The notes beneath the pieces are model-generated. The model was not told the origin of the DNA, made no database searches, and saw only the letters and a program-made list of their open reading frames with translations. From positions 62,001 through 126,000 of the forward strand of contig PYJD01000031.1 in NCBI GenBank assembly GCA_003635315.1: DNA of 64,000 bases. The letters are read 5' to 3'. The translations under genes were made by a program, and so were the position numbers. This DNA is from Candidatus Poribacteria bacterium (lineage in GTDB: Bacteria > Poribacteria > WGA-4E > WGA-3G). This document shows, in pieces, positions 39,401-45,739 of the stretch; the first letter of the stretch is position 1; each line of letters starts with the position of its first letter.

Positions 39401-39980
39401 AAGTACATACCTATCTGATGCTATAACATACGAAGGTAATCTTCAACTAAAAGCACAGGAAGCTTCTCGTTTTCAACTCCGCTATAGTTATACACTACGA
39501 AACAGTTCAAATTTGGAGATTGTCCTCAGTGATAGTAAAGCACACACACCATCACTCAGTTGGATACATAAATGGGCGCCAGAAACAACAACATCCATAG
39601 GAATTCGCACAACCCTTCGAGACCAGCTTCGAAGTGGTATAAATACGAACGCTTTTATCATCACTCCGAATTTAAGTATTGATTATCGTTATCGCACGGA
39701 GGGTGGAATTCGCATTCCATTTTTCGGACGAATACCCCTTAAACATAATCTTGACCTAACCAATACATTATCATTAGCAATACGTCGTGAAAACTACGGG
39801 GCAAATAAACAAGAAAAGTCGGAAAGATATGAGACAACATTAAGGGCAGGATATAGACTTAGTAATCATCTCACGGCGAATCTTCATTTGGGTCTTAGCT
39901 ACAACCACGATAGGGTTGAAGAGGGAAGAGATTTTCTATCAATCGCCAGTGCCTTAACAGTCCGTGGTGAATTTCAGTAA
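33492..39980 (+). CDS. SprA/Sov-like outer-membrane protein (type IX secretion translocon family)
   Basis: About 2162 residues. The TTG at 33492 has GGAG 9 bp upstream and opens directly into a signal peptide (KYTLCIILFLLIGILV...); a TTG at 33477 is the alternative. Repeated 'DY..DYETG.I.FL......V.V.YEY' modules and the later beta-rich, barrel-like half ending in strands (LTVRGEFQ) match SprA/Sov proteins. In Bacteroidetes these form the 36-strand outer-membrane pore of type IX secretion, with about 2400 residues. Unusual are two Gly/Tyr/Ser-rich inserts (about residues 155-290 and 750-810) and several EF-hand-like loops (DENGDGSIDEE, DQNRDGIVD, DLNGDGVLD). The window's C-terminal-domain proteins are plausible cargo. 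Family call fairly confident; function inferred. Confidence 0.75.
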   Translation: MQPKYTLCIILFLLIGILVTAYPAHTANKEENNEPTQQETTSSEAPNNKENPFDPPIKKDEWKQEDTDTDKTDDEETSDVDSVISPRRQILIPYFDTLRRWKYSPNFGDLSKLYDWKPRQVKDTKGIDLPMDSNLTITGFQSVTIEANKTHYFGEGDINRYGGYGYGSYGSGYGSGLDLGLSSSYGYEDFGYSGGGFGGGYDSFGSSYGGGYGSGYSSFGRGGVPRASGINIRQQQKIGLHGRVGERTHIAVDYNAGDAFGGGYGGYGGGYGSYGGGYGLGGAKEQKIKIWYEGKPNEFIQTISFGDITLSLPNTRFLNINRNLFGLEGVFEYKNTRLTAFGSRSKGVREVRTFRGQSRRAGFGYGPRGIQIADGNYVQNRYYLVHKGEDGLLHQAYLPIKSGSVEIYIDDNVVGNNQGGKRTSQGYFNPQFPGQDYNIDYETGEIEFLTSIAANYTVVVAYEYIGDGGGSVGNPGNVFADENGDGSIDEEGEEIGYVKLKEKGFRGTTADNVYYLGNRNINPRDFQLTIIRQGESETFQTENGLVPYIEIFGLDQNRDGIVDPQFIDYDRGILRFPNLHSFQINDPTNPYFKYRDSINNNAIYQESLRNTDQIYSIVADYSYQSETYYVGPFVIPDSETVRRNGRLLTRNTDYQMIYETGSIRFFTELDEFDEIVVEFEKTPFGGGAQQVVTGLWFDYTHKPKPKSPKEQNLEDRFNRLGGIQSRQNGFDDNNLIGDTFSNNFPNTGSRRNTGFGRSGLGSGRFGSGIDGGFGSGGYSSFGSYGGRSRIGPSYYGGYGTGMNYFNPVYQKGFNISTGYILTTGQKPAEIPNVNEVPNRLQAFNINTSFGREFNLAWLINPLPFVQVNNFPLSIDFSGESAYSHNNPNSIGVALIDSMEGVKQTTTIPTLKYNWKPSSIPFVPETPPSGVQTHDYHVIPTLENRTLFKVVLKDREEAEAVGNYMRNRDVPASSIQPLSLSTEERLIMEIGYDFTDVIQEWGGFSNGLSNSGVDYSERGFVEMWLRVQGDEDVTLYLNLGAVSEDTDADGRLDSEDLPQGLEDTNGDSVIDALDLDLENLPDAYRYRGNGGLDTGEDVGWTYDSPFESVSFGADNQILDSEDLNGDGVLDSVDAYFQLAIPLNKIPNEWIKGENKNGWTFLSIPLTEFVPEGSRLPSLVFVQHFRLWLMKNRPGSVKGTFQWASIEIVGNKWEQGVVTQTASTSEASLSEQQVIEDTVEKFIVGTKDNFSYDDYQSAYLEIEDDELFKKLHPFTATSLGFQTQYQREQTLSLEYFLFPDSYGITSRQLKGFTQSEGQDFSQHDTLRLWLYGDKSHTTFILQLAPNVRTGYRSSFYSSDPFLNQPQQEEDVNIFENLKDYYEYTIPIDFDGWKLIEINLKDEKANEYPDRVQNLETGTGVIQNQQATPIPVGPDGHPDGFIVRGTGTSTSRSQLSIKNIGGILLGIRNETDREVSGEVWVNEIHLGDPLVRSGWARRGNMSVSLGRLLNLRGGYASQDKDFESGAGEIGRQRLSSRGYSTTNNDYNLDADVTIFRWLPIRYSIREQESETEALRGSYSSYQSGKSETHNRDMSVQFNRNPFPNLGFAYNFQDFWNERQGTQISHLYTGSVRYDIGQKIGFNVQYRHEDIIAKPEEATDTSGSSSSFYSYGYGRNRDEKTDSGSITLNINPISAFSLNPSYDVRRTLERRNPNRTQSTFSSINFANKTNVSDANTEEESEEVPGFSLAQREHRLSLTPRLNRDLLGLRPTVTSRVSFRENWFTTQKDASLIGNVSVGLNLRIQKWFSWLIPKPKTEPQMEGVPQADGVKQEKTSIQSKTPTASSVEQLRKSNINESQIQTAIEEQGDWISRDKADISTGQGAPVPQVKEGLFGRIINTFSISTNANFSASESYRQLENGQDLLDIWNLEDDAEERTNSRKSNRYNLRTSVDPWSWVSIGTSIITSDSFRKSYASTYLSDAITYEGNLQLKAQEASRFQLRYSYTLRNSSNLEIVLSDSKAHTPSLSWIHKWAPETTTSIGIRTTLRDQLRSGINTNAFIITPNLSIDYRYRTEGGIRIPFFGRIPLKHNLDLTNTLSLAIRRENYGANKQEKSERYETTLRAGYRLSNHLTANLHLGLSYNHDRVEEGRDFLSIASALTVRGEFQ

Positions 39981-40015
39981 ATGGTTAACCTATATGAAAC
40001 CTTCTAAAACCTTAT

Positions 40016-40234
40016 TTACCCACCCTGAACAGCACGGATAATCTCAACTTCACTACCTTCTTTCAATACAGTTGTTTTCCACTGCGACTTAGGAATTACC
40101 TCACGATCAATAGCCACAGCAATCCCAGATTGCTGCGGATCCAGCTCAATATTGATGAGTAGATCATATACATTAATTTCTTGAAGGACACTCTTCTCTT
40201 CACCGTTTATATTTATCTTCATGTTCAATCCCAT
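40016..40234 (-). CDS. thiS: Sulfur carrier protein ThiS
   Basis: Small ubiquitin-like sulfur carrier for the thiazole half of thiamine. 72 residues from the ATG at 40234, which directly abuts the thiO stop; an internal ATG at 40222 (MKININGEEK) would give 68 residues. The essential C-terminal Gly-Gly is present (IIRAVQGG), as is the MKIxxNG beta-hairpin start. It is the last gene of the riboswitch-controlled operon. thiG and thiF are not in the window. Confidence 0.94.
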   Translation of the reverse strand: MGLNMKININGEEKSVLQEINVYDLLINIELDPQQSGIAVAIDREVIPKSQWKTTVLKEGSEVEIIRAVQGG

Positions 40235-41371
40235 CTACTCCAAAAATCGATCTATTTGAAAAGGTGCAATCACATCTGATGTCACATCGGATAATACCAA
40301 TTTTGAAATCTCATAAGCAGTAATAGGAGTTAAGAGAATACCATTGCGGTAATGTCCAGTAGCATATATCAGATTCTCAATAGGAGTTTTTCCAAGAATC
40401 GGTGCATTATCTCTGCTACCTGGACGTAATCCTGCCCAAGTTTCTAAAATCGGTAGTTCATATACACCTGGTACCGCTTCCCACGCACCACGAAGCAATT
40501 CAAACATACCACCAACAGTTAACCGTGTATCAAACCCCATCTCTTCACTTGTCGCACCAATAATCAGTCGTCCATCTGTTCTCGGTACAAGATAAACATT
40601 GGTCGGATACCTTGCACGGACAGACCGAATGACACTGCTAATGGAGATTCCTTCTTCCATCTGAAGTGCCATCATTTGCCCTTTTACAGGACGGACAGGA
40701 GGTCGAATGCTGTCCGGTATCCCATCAATCTGTGATGACCAACATCCCGCAGACAAGATGACTATATCACTACGGTGAAATCCTTCACGGGTCTCAATAC
40801 CACCTACCTGACAATCTTTAACATGGATTTTCTCAATTGGATTATTCTCGTTTAGTACACCACCATTTTTTAGATAAGCGGTTTTTAAAGCATTCACCAT
40901 CAGACGGTTGTCAACCTGATAATCACTTTCACACTGAATTGCCGCAGAAACTCGTGGTGAAAGTGCCGATTCAATTTCCCTTACTTCTCCACCACTAAGC
41001 CAATGCACCTGTAAACCTAATTGCTGTTGTGCTTGGTAAAGATGCTGAAGTTGGTGTGTATCATCAGATTCAAGACCAATTATATGTGTCCCTTCAACAC
41101 GAAAACCAACCGACATTTCAGCATCTGATTCTAATTCATTGACCCATTTAGGATATAAGGCTAAACTATCACAACCTAACTTAAGGAGTTCTGGTTCTTC
41201 AGTATGTGCTTCTGCAAGAGGTGCAAGCATGCCAGCGGCAGCCCAAGATGCTGCACGACCTGCTTCCGCACTATCATAAATTGTTACATCAACACATGAC
41301 TTGGTTAGTTGCCATCCAATGCCAAGTCCAATGACACCACCACCAATGATGGAAATCTCTTTATTCTTCAT
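40235..41371 (-). CDS. thiO: Glycine oxidase ThiO
   Basis: 378-residue FAD-dependent oxidase that makes dehydroglycine for thiazole synthesis. The FAD-binding GGGVIGLGIGWQL lies at about 10-22, with the DAAO-like AASWAAAGMLAPLAEAH motif at about 40-56. The late TWAGLRPGSRDNAPILG and ATGHYRNGILLTP strands are typical of ThiO. It overlaps the end of the upstream binding-protein gene by 11 bp and abuts thiS. Expected to be under TPP control through the leader at 43.3 kb. Confidence 0.93.
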   Translation of the reverse strand: MKNKEISIIGGGVIGLGIGWQLTKSCVDVTIYDSAEAGRAASWAAAGMLAPLAEAHTEEPELLKLGCDSLALYPKWVNELESDAEMSVGFRVEGTHIIGLESDDTHQLQHLYQAQQQLGLQVHWLSGGEVREIESALSPRVSAAIQCESDYQVDNRLMVNALKTAYLKNGGVLNENNPIEKIHVKDCQVGGIETREGFHRSDIVILSAGCWSSQIDGIPDSIRPPVRPVKGQMMALQMEEGISISSVIRSVRARYPTNVYLVPRTDGRLIIGATSEEMGFDTRLTVGGMFELLRGAWEAVPGVYELPILETWAGLRPGSRDNAPILGKTPIENLIYATGHYRNGILLTPITAYEISKLVLSDVTSDVIAPFQIDRFLE

Positions 41372-42347
41372 CTAATAAATTGACAAATAGATCTTCTGCT
41401 TTAACATCCTTGGAAATCAGCTTATTTTTCAGAGCAAATTTAGTAAAAGCATCCCACTTCTCTTTAGATTGCATCTGTGTAGAAGCAAATAAGTTCACAG
41501 TATCTCGAAATGCAAGTTCTTCTAATTCCTTATTTTTATCTGGGTTTGCTTTGAAAAACATCTGTAATGCCATATCCGGACTTTTTTTCGTATAAGCAAT
41601 CGCCTCTTGTATTGCCAACATTAACTTTTTAGCATTATCAGGATGATTTTCCAAATAAGTGTCATTCGTGATTATAACAAGTTCGTAGTAGTCTGGAATA
41701 CCGTGTTTTTCAAGAGGGAAAAAATCTGCATCTATCCCCTTAAGTTTTAATATATTAATCTCATAATTGCGAAACGGGCCTATCACTGCATGTATCTGAT
41801 TTTGAACAAGTGGTGCTATAATGTTTGTACCAACATTAATCAAATCATAATCATCTTCCGATAATCCTGCATTCGCTGCTATCGTATTAAATAGTAACAC
41901 ATCCAAGGGAGCTACAGTGTACCCTATTTTTTTACCTTTGAAATCAGCTGGGGTTTTAATACCTGACTTTTTGAGAAAGGTAATGGTATTCAATGGATGT
42001 TCGACAAGTAATCCTATTGATTTGACCGGTAATTCCTCTTTACTGGTTCGCGCAATTGTCACACTATGTTGATAACTCACAGCAAAGGGATATTTCCCAG
42101 CGGCAACTAGTTTTAATGGAGCATCCGGATCACCACCCCATAGTAATTCCACATCTAATCCATGTTTTCTAAAAGTCTGTTGTTTAGCTACATACAATGG
42201 AACATGATCGATATTCTCAATCCAATCCAAGAGTAGTGTAACCTTTTGCAATTCAGATTCAAGATGACTATCTGCCTTACAATCAATATATCCTACGAAT
42301 ATACTCATAGAACAGATAAGTATCGTTATGTAATATAATTTTTTCAT
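41361..42347 (-). CDS. thiY: ABC transporter substrate-binding protein, ThiY-like (thiamine precursor)
   Basis: 328 residues from the ATG at 42347, preceded by AAAGGAG 11 bp upstream; an earlier in-frame start would add residues before the signal peptide. Signal peptide MKKLYYITILICSMSIFVGY. The NMT1/THI5-like fold has VTLLLDWIENIDHVPLYVAKQQ at the front and the characteristic NVGTNIIAPLVQNQIHAVIGPFRNYE. Known ThiY proteins bind formylaminopyrimidine, a thiamine breakdown product. Placement between thiX and thiO under a TPP riboswitch supports that role. Confidence 0.9.
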   Translation of the reverse strand: MKKLYYITILICSMSIFVGYIDCKADSHLESELQKVTLLLDWIENIDHVPLYVAKQQTFRKHGLDVELLWGGDPDAPLKLVAAGKYPFAVSYQHSVTIARTSKEELPVKSIGLLVEHPLNTITFLKKSGIKTPADFKGKKIGYTVAPLDVLLFNTIAANAGLSEDDYDLINVGTNIIAPLVQNQIHAVIGPFRNYEINILKLKGIDADFFPLEKHGIPDYYELVIITNDTYLENHPDNAKKLMLAIQEAIAYTKKSPDMALQMFFKANPDKNKELEELAFRDTVNLFASTQMQSKEKWDAFTKFALKNKLISKDVKAEDLFVNLLDEE

Positions 42348-42383
42348 ATCAGAATCATCTCCTTTTATGTTTAAGAATTCCAT

Positions 42384-43151
42384 CTACTGAAATTCAGGTA
42401 TTGCGTTTTGGTATTGCCTCCACGGCATAGCAAATCGTTCAATTATTGTCATCAGTGTAAAAAGACCTAACCCTAAAAAAGTTAAGCAGAATATAGCAGC
42501 AAACACAAGTGATACTTCCAGACTTGAATTGGCATCTAACATGAGTTTACCCAACCCTTTCTCCGCTCCTACCCATTCACCAATTACTGCCCCAATCGTA
42601 GAAATTGATATACCAATCTTTGCACCTGAGAAAATGAATGGCAATGCAGTCGGTAAACGGAGTTTCCAAAGTATTTGCCATCTGCTGGCACGCATTATAC
42701 GAAACAAATTCACTGTATCTGAATCAGTTGATTTTAATCCGTCTAATGTATTCAATACAATTGCAAAAAAGACAATAAGTGCTGCCATTGCAACTTTAGA
42801 TGAAATACCATATCCAAACCATACTACTAATAAAGGTGCTATAGCAAACACAGGTACAGTCTGGGATCCGATAACATAAGGATAAAATGCCTTCTCAAGT
42901 ACTGGAAATTCAAACATTAATACTGCCAACGGGATACCAATACTTATAGCAAGGATAAATCCAAGTAACATTTCCTGAAGTGTAACCCACGAATGTTCAA
43001 GTAAACGTAATCTTTCTTCAAATAAAGTCATTACTATTTTAGATGGTGGTGGAAGAATAAAGTGTCTTATCTCAAATAAGAAAACATATAATTCCCATAA
43101 ACCTAACAAGATCAGAAGGATGCCGATGGGTATTGCAATTTTGTAGAACAT
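42384..43151 (-). CDS. thiX: ABC transporter permease, ThiX-like
   Basis: 255 residues from the ATG at 43151, which has GGAG 7 bp upstream; longer starts would run through the terminator hairpin just upstream and are rejected. About six membrane helices; the ABC permease EAA-type loop is MRASRWQILWKLRLPTALPFIFSG. First structural gene after the TPP riboswitch. The partner ATPase (ThiZ) is not in the window, so it must be encoded elsewhere or shared. Imports a pyrimidine precursor together with the ThiY-like protein. Confidence 0.9.
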   Translation of the reverse strand: MFYKIAIPIGILLILLGLWELYVFLFEIRHFILPPPSKIVMTLFEERLRLLEHSWVTLQEMLLGFILAISIGIPLAVLMFEFPVLEKAFYPYVIGSQTVPVFAIAPLLVVWFGYGISSKVAMAALIVFFAIVLNTLDGLKSTDSDTVNLFRIMRASRWQILWKLRLPTALPFIFSGAKIGISISTIGAVIGEWVGAEKGLGKLMLDANSSLEVSLVFAAIFCLTFLGLGLFTLMTIIERFAMPWRQYQNAIPEFQ

Positions 43152-43165
43152 ACTCAGACTCCAAC

Positions 43166-43217
43166 AAAAAAAACCGTCTTCCTTTTTGTGTGATTGGGAT
43201 GCACCCAAAGGAAACGG
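43166..43217 (-). terminator. Intrinsic terminator in the TPP riboswitch leader, next to thiX
   Basis: On the minus strand CCGTTTCCTTT pairs with AAAGGAAGACGG (one bulged G) across a loop containing GGGTGCATCCC, and is followed by eight T. It ends about 15 nt before the thiX start, so it can shut off the operon. Confidence 0.82.
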
Positions 43218-43286
43218 CTTTATTCCTCTTAGATTGAGGATGACAATTCTAAGGCATAGAATCTTATACCTAATTGTCATTGAGCT

Positions 43287-43311
43287 AAAAAGTGCGAATT
43301 CAATGCACTTT
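43287..43311 (-). terminator. Second terminator-like hairpin directly after the aptamer
   Basis: Minus-strand AAAGTGC/GCACTTT 7-bp stem, 9-nt loop, then UUUUU (the last stem bases form part of the U run). It starts only about 8 nt past the aptamer and so is the more usual place for a riboswitch expression platform. Confidence 0.6.
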
Positions 43312-43318
43312 CATATAT

Positions 43319-43394
43319 TTCCCTACGCTGGCATGACCCAGATCAGGTTCAAAGGGTGTTTTCTCAGCTCCTATTATAATAAGAGCACCCCGTT
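43319..43394 (-). promoter_or_regulatory. TPP riboswitch (THI element)
   Basis: The minus strand carries the conserved parts in order: GGGGTGCTC, GAGCTGAGA, ACACCCTTTGAACCTGATC, TGGGTCATGCCAGCGTAGGGA. All match the thi-box consensus. It lies upstream of thiX-thiY-thiO-thiS and is followed by two terminator-like hairpins, so TPP should reduce read-through into the operon. Confidence 0.96.
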
Positions 43395-43484
43395 ATGACT
43401 ATATATTATTACTATACTATCATATCCTCAGATAAAATGCAAATTCTAAGTGTCGTATTTTACGGTTATCTTTTAATTATATCC

Positions 43485-44165
43485 TCAATCTAACTGTTCT
43501 GTCCATTCTTTTAGAACGCGCGTCATTTCCACAAAAACATCCTCATCAGATTTCCTTGAACGTTTCAGTGTCTTAAATCCATGGTCTGCAGTATCCAACA
43601 AATGTAATGTGGCATTATCACCCAGTTTTTCACATACAGGTTTGAGTAAATCAAGATTCGCCAATTTATCGCGTGTACCAGAAAGAAATAACATGGGTAT
43701 GGTTACATCGCTGAGATGTTCGGCACGTTCTGTTCCTTCCTTTCCAGATGGATGTAGTGGAAATGCGAAGAATACTAAACCTTTGACATTTTCAATTGGA
43801 GATTGTGCTGCTGACATTGATGACATTCGACCACTGTAAGAGTGTCCACCAACAAGAATGGATAAATCAGGCGCAGCTTCATGTGCGGCTGCGGCAGCCG
43901 ATTTCACTGTCTGTAAAGCTACTGCTTCGGATTCTCGACCACCCCCACCACGTTCCATATAAGGAAACTGATATCGGAAGGTAGCAACATCAATATCTGC
44001 TAACCGTTCAGCTATAGTCTGAAGAGTTGAACTACGCATATTCGTACTGGCACCATGTCCAAGCACTAATAACCATTCTGATTTATCTGGTTGGATGAGA
44101 AGTGAAGATACTTCACCTTTTTCAGGTGTTGCAATAAATTTTGATTCGATTGCTTCGTATGACAT
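43485..44165 (-). CDS. Alpha/beta hydrolase, KANL3/Tex30-like
   Basis: 226 residues. The catalytic triad is readable: nucleophile Ser in GGHSYSGRM (about residue 107-115), Asp in LFLSGTRDKLA and His in DTADHGF. The oxyanion-type LVLGHGASTNM is present near residue 35. The short family of KANL3/Tex30-like bacterial hydrolases (dienelactone-hydrolase fold) fits its length. It lies 35 bp after the HD-domain oxygenase-like gene on the same strand and may be its operon partner, but a link to phosphonate use is not established. Confidence 0.87.
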   Translation of the reverse strand: MSYEAIESKFIATPEKGEVSSLLIQPDKSEWLLVLGHGASTNMRSSTLQTIAERLADIDVATFRYQFPYMERGGGGRESEAVALQTVKSAAAAAHEAAPDLSILVGGHSYSGRMSSMSAAQSPIENVKGLVFFAFPLHPSGKEGTERAEHLSDVTIPMLFLSGTRDKLANLDLLKPVCEKLGDNATLHLLDTADHGFKTLKRSRKSDEDVFVEMTRVLKEWTEQLD

Positions 44166-44200
44166 TATTATTCCTTCTAAGTTTCAATTTTCTAATACAT

Positions 44201-44800
44201 TTATGGAGTTAAACACTGTTGTACTATCTCACGATAGGTTTCTAATTCTTGAGTCTGTAAACCTTTCACTTTTGCCAAATCATCCCACCGTCTTAATGTA
44301 AGTGCATCTTCGTAGTGCGGAATCTTTTCAAATGCTGCTTTTTCCGTATCAGACATAATTCCTCCCTGAACTTTCAAACTCTTTTTTGAGGCATCAGATA
44401 GGCCATCATGGTAGGAATCATCAACAGTGCATAAATACCGTTTAGCAGGAACATGGAGACGAATGGGAGTAATAACAGATTCAGGGAAAAATGGACTCAT
44501 ATACTCAGCACCCACCTCTTCATGGTTTAAATCTATATCTAAGAATGCAATATCCGCATTGTGTTCATCCAATACAAAGTGTCCTATATCATGCAATAAT
44601 GCACCCGTTATTACCGTTGAACTGGCGTTGTTTTTCTCAGCTAAAGCTGCACATTGTAAAGCATGTTCTAACTGTGTCACTACCTCATCATAAAACGTCT
44701 GTCCCTTCTTTTTCATGTAGGAAAACAGCACGTCAACCTTTTCTTCTGATGAAACGTCCGTCATATCTTCTGCAAGCGATGTATCAATTAGATTTTGCAT
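44201..44800 (-). CDS. HD-domain oxygenase, PhnZ/TmpB-like (phosphonate degradation)
   Basis: 199 residues of the HD family group linked to phosphonate operons (HDIG type). The expected di-iron ligands are all in place: H46 (TQLEHALQ), H70-D71 (LLHDIGH), H93 (LNHEEVG), H116 (IRLHVPAKRYL) and D173 (RRWDDLAK). E39 lies in the entrance helix. Known PhnZ/TmpB enzymes cleave the C-P bond of a 1-hydroxy-phosphonate with O2. Its start overlaps the upstream PhyH-family gene by 17 bp, reproducing the PhnY-PhnZ pairing. Function is inferred from family plus context. Confidence 0.83.
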   Translation of the reverse strand: MQNLIDTSLAEDMTDVSSEEKVDVLFSYMKKKGQTFYDEVVTQLEHALQCAALAEKNNASSTVITGALLHDIGHFVLDEHNADIAFLDIDLNHEEVGAEYMSPFFPESVITPIRLHVPAKRYLCTVDDSYHDGLSDASKKSLKVQGGIMSDTEKAAFEKIPHYEDALTLRRWDDLAKVKGLQTQELETYREIVQQCLTP

Positions 44801-45578
44801 TTTTTATAGATTTTCCTCGGAAATGTGCGATTTTACTTATTTGTCCGTCCCGGTTTGTTCCGTCTTTTACATATTCAGCGAAAGCTTTTCGTTTGTCGTC
44901 ATAATATTTCTCTCGCCAATTACCTTGAGATTTGGGATTGTAAGTAAGGTAGATAATGCGTCTCGGTTCATCAGACCTATTGGGTGGACTCTTGTGTGGA
45001 ATGTACGAACCAAAAAGGAGGATATCACCAGGATCCGTTGGTACACAAGTCCATGTCATAGTATCTGCAGTTTCAGGGGAGACACAACCGTTCTCGTCCA
45101 GTGCTATAACACCTTCTTGATGTCTTCCAGATGCAAAATAGAGACACCCACTTTCTGGTGTTGATGCATCCACCGAAATTAGGCATGTTATATGAAAATC
45201 AACAAATTCGTATGCAGGAGCATCCTGATGTGCTACATAACCACCACCCCCAGGATATTTATAGTTGATTTTCTCTTTATAAAGTATCGCTGGTTCATTC
45301 ATCACTTCAGAAACAACATCTATTACTTTTCCGCTGGTAACAGTGTCTTTCAACTTGTCATGATATGGAACAAAGTTCTCTGATCGAGAGAGTCGTGCCC
45401 CATCAGGTGTTGATTCATAATGGTGCATCCATTTATCCGTTGTTGTTTCCCATGTTGAGATGTTAGAAACCCAACTCTGTAGATTATCCACTTCATCAGC
45501 ATTGAAAAAACCGGACAGCTTCAAATATCCGTTGTTTTCCCAGTCTTGATGTTGAGAAGAATTCAGGTATGTCATCAT
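44784..45578 (-). CDS. Fe(II)/2-oxoglutarate dioxygenase, PhnY/TmpA-like
   Basis: 264 residues from the ATG at 45578 (another Met follows at once; an upstream TTG would place the start inside the promoter leader). PhyH fold with, counted from the TTG, H120 and D122 (YVAHQDAP), H198 (YIPHKSPPN) and R209/R210. KEKINYKYPGGGGY, DILLFGSYIPH and the C-terminal YYDDKRKAF are patterns I associate with the phosphonate-hydroxylating PhnY*/TmpA enzymes. It overlaps the PhnZ-like gene and has a strong promoter 50 bp upstream. Predicted reaction: 1-hydroxylation of 2-aminoethylphosphonate or its N-methylated form. Confidence 0.82.
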   Translation of the reverse strand: MMTYLNSSQHQDWENNGYLKLSGFFNADEVDNLQSWVSNISTWETTTDKWMHHYESTPDGARLSRSENFVPYHDKLKDTVTSGKVIDVVSEVMNEPAILYKEKINYKYPGGGGYVAHQDAPAYEFVDFHITCLISVDASTPESGCLYFASGRHQEGVIALDENGCVSPETADTMTWTCVPTDPGDILLFGSYIPHKSPPNRSDEPRRIIYLTYNPKSQGNWREKYYDDKRKAFAEYVKDGTNRDGQISKIAHFRGKSIKNAKSN

Positions 45579-45607
45579 CTGATCCAAATAAGATTCATAT
45601 TGAATTA

Positions 45608-45636
45608 ATAATATATTGAAATGGGTTTATTGTCAA
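45608..45636 (-). promoter_or_regulatory. Sigma-70 promoter of the PhnY/PhnZ-like operon
   Basis: TTGACA (45636-45631), a 17-bp spacer and TATTAT (45613-45608) on the minus strand: a nearly perfect match. Transcription would start near 45601, about 23 nt before the ATG at 45578. No Pho box was recognised. Confidence 0.72.
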
Positions 45637-45739
45637 ATTTCATATTACTTTTTTGGATACCAGTTTCTCAAACCCATTCTTCTAAAATAAAGGCGCTGAT
45701 AGTTGACATGCGTGAATCTACACATCATATTTCCATAAA

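Noticed and set aside
42384-43280. Longer thiX start at 43280
   Set aside because: It would translate through the U8 terminator of the riboswitch leader; the ATG at 43151 has a proper GGAG and starts at the first membrane helix.
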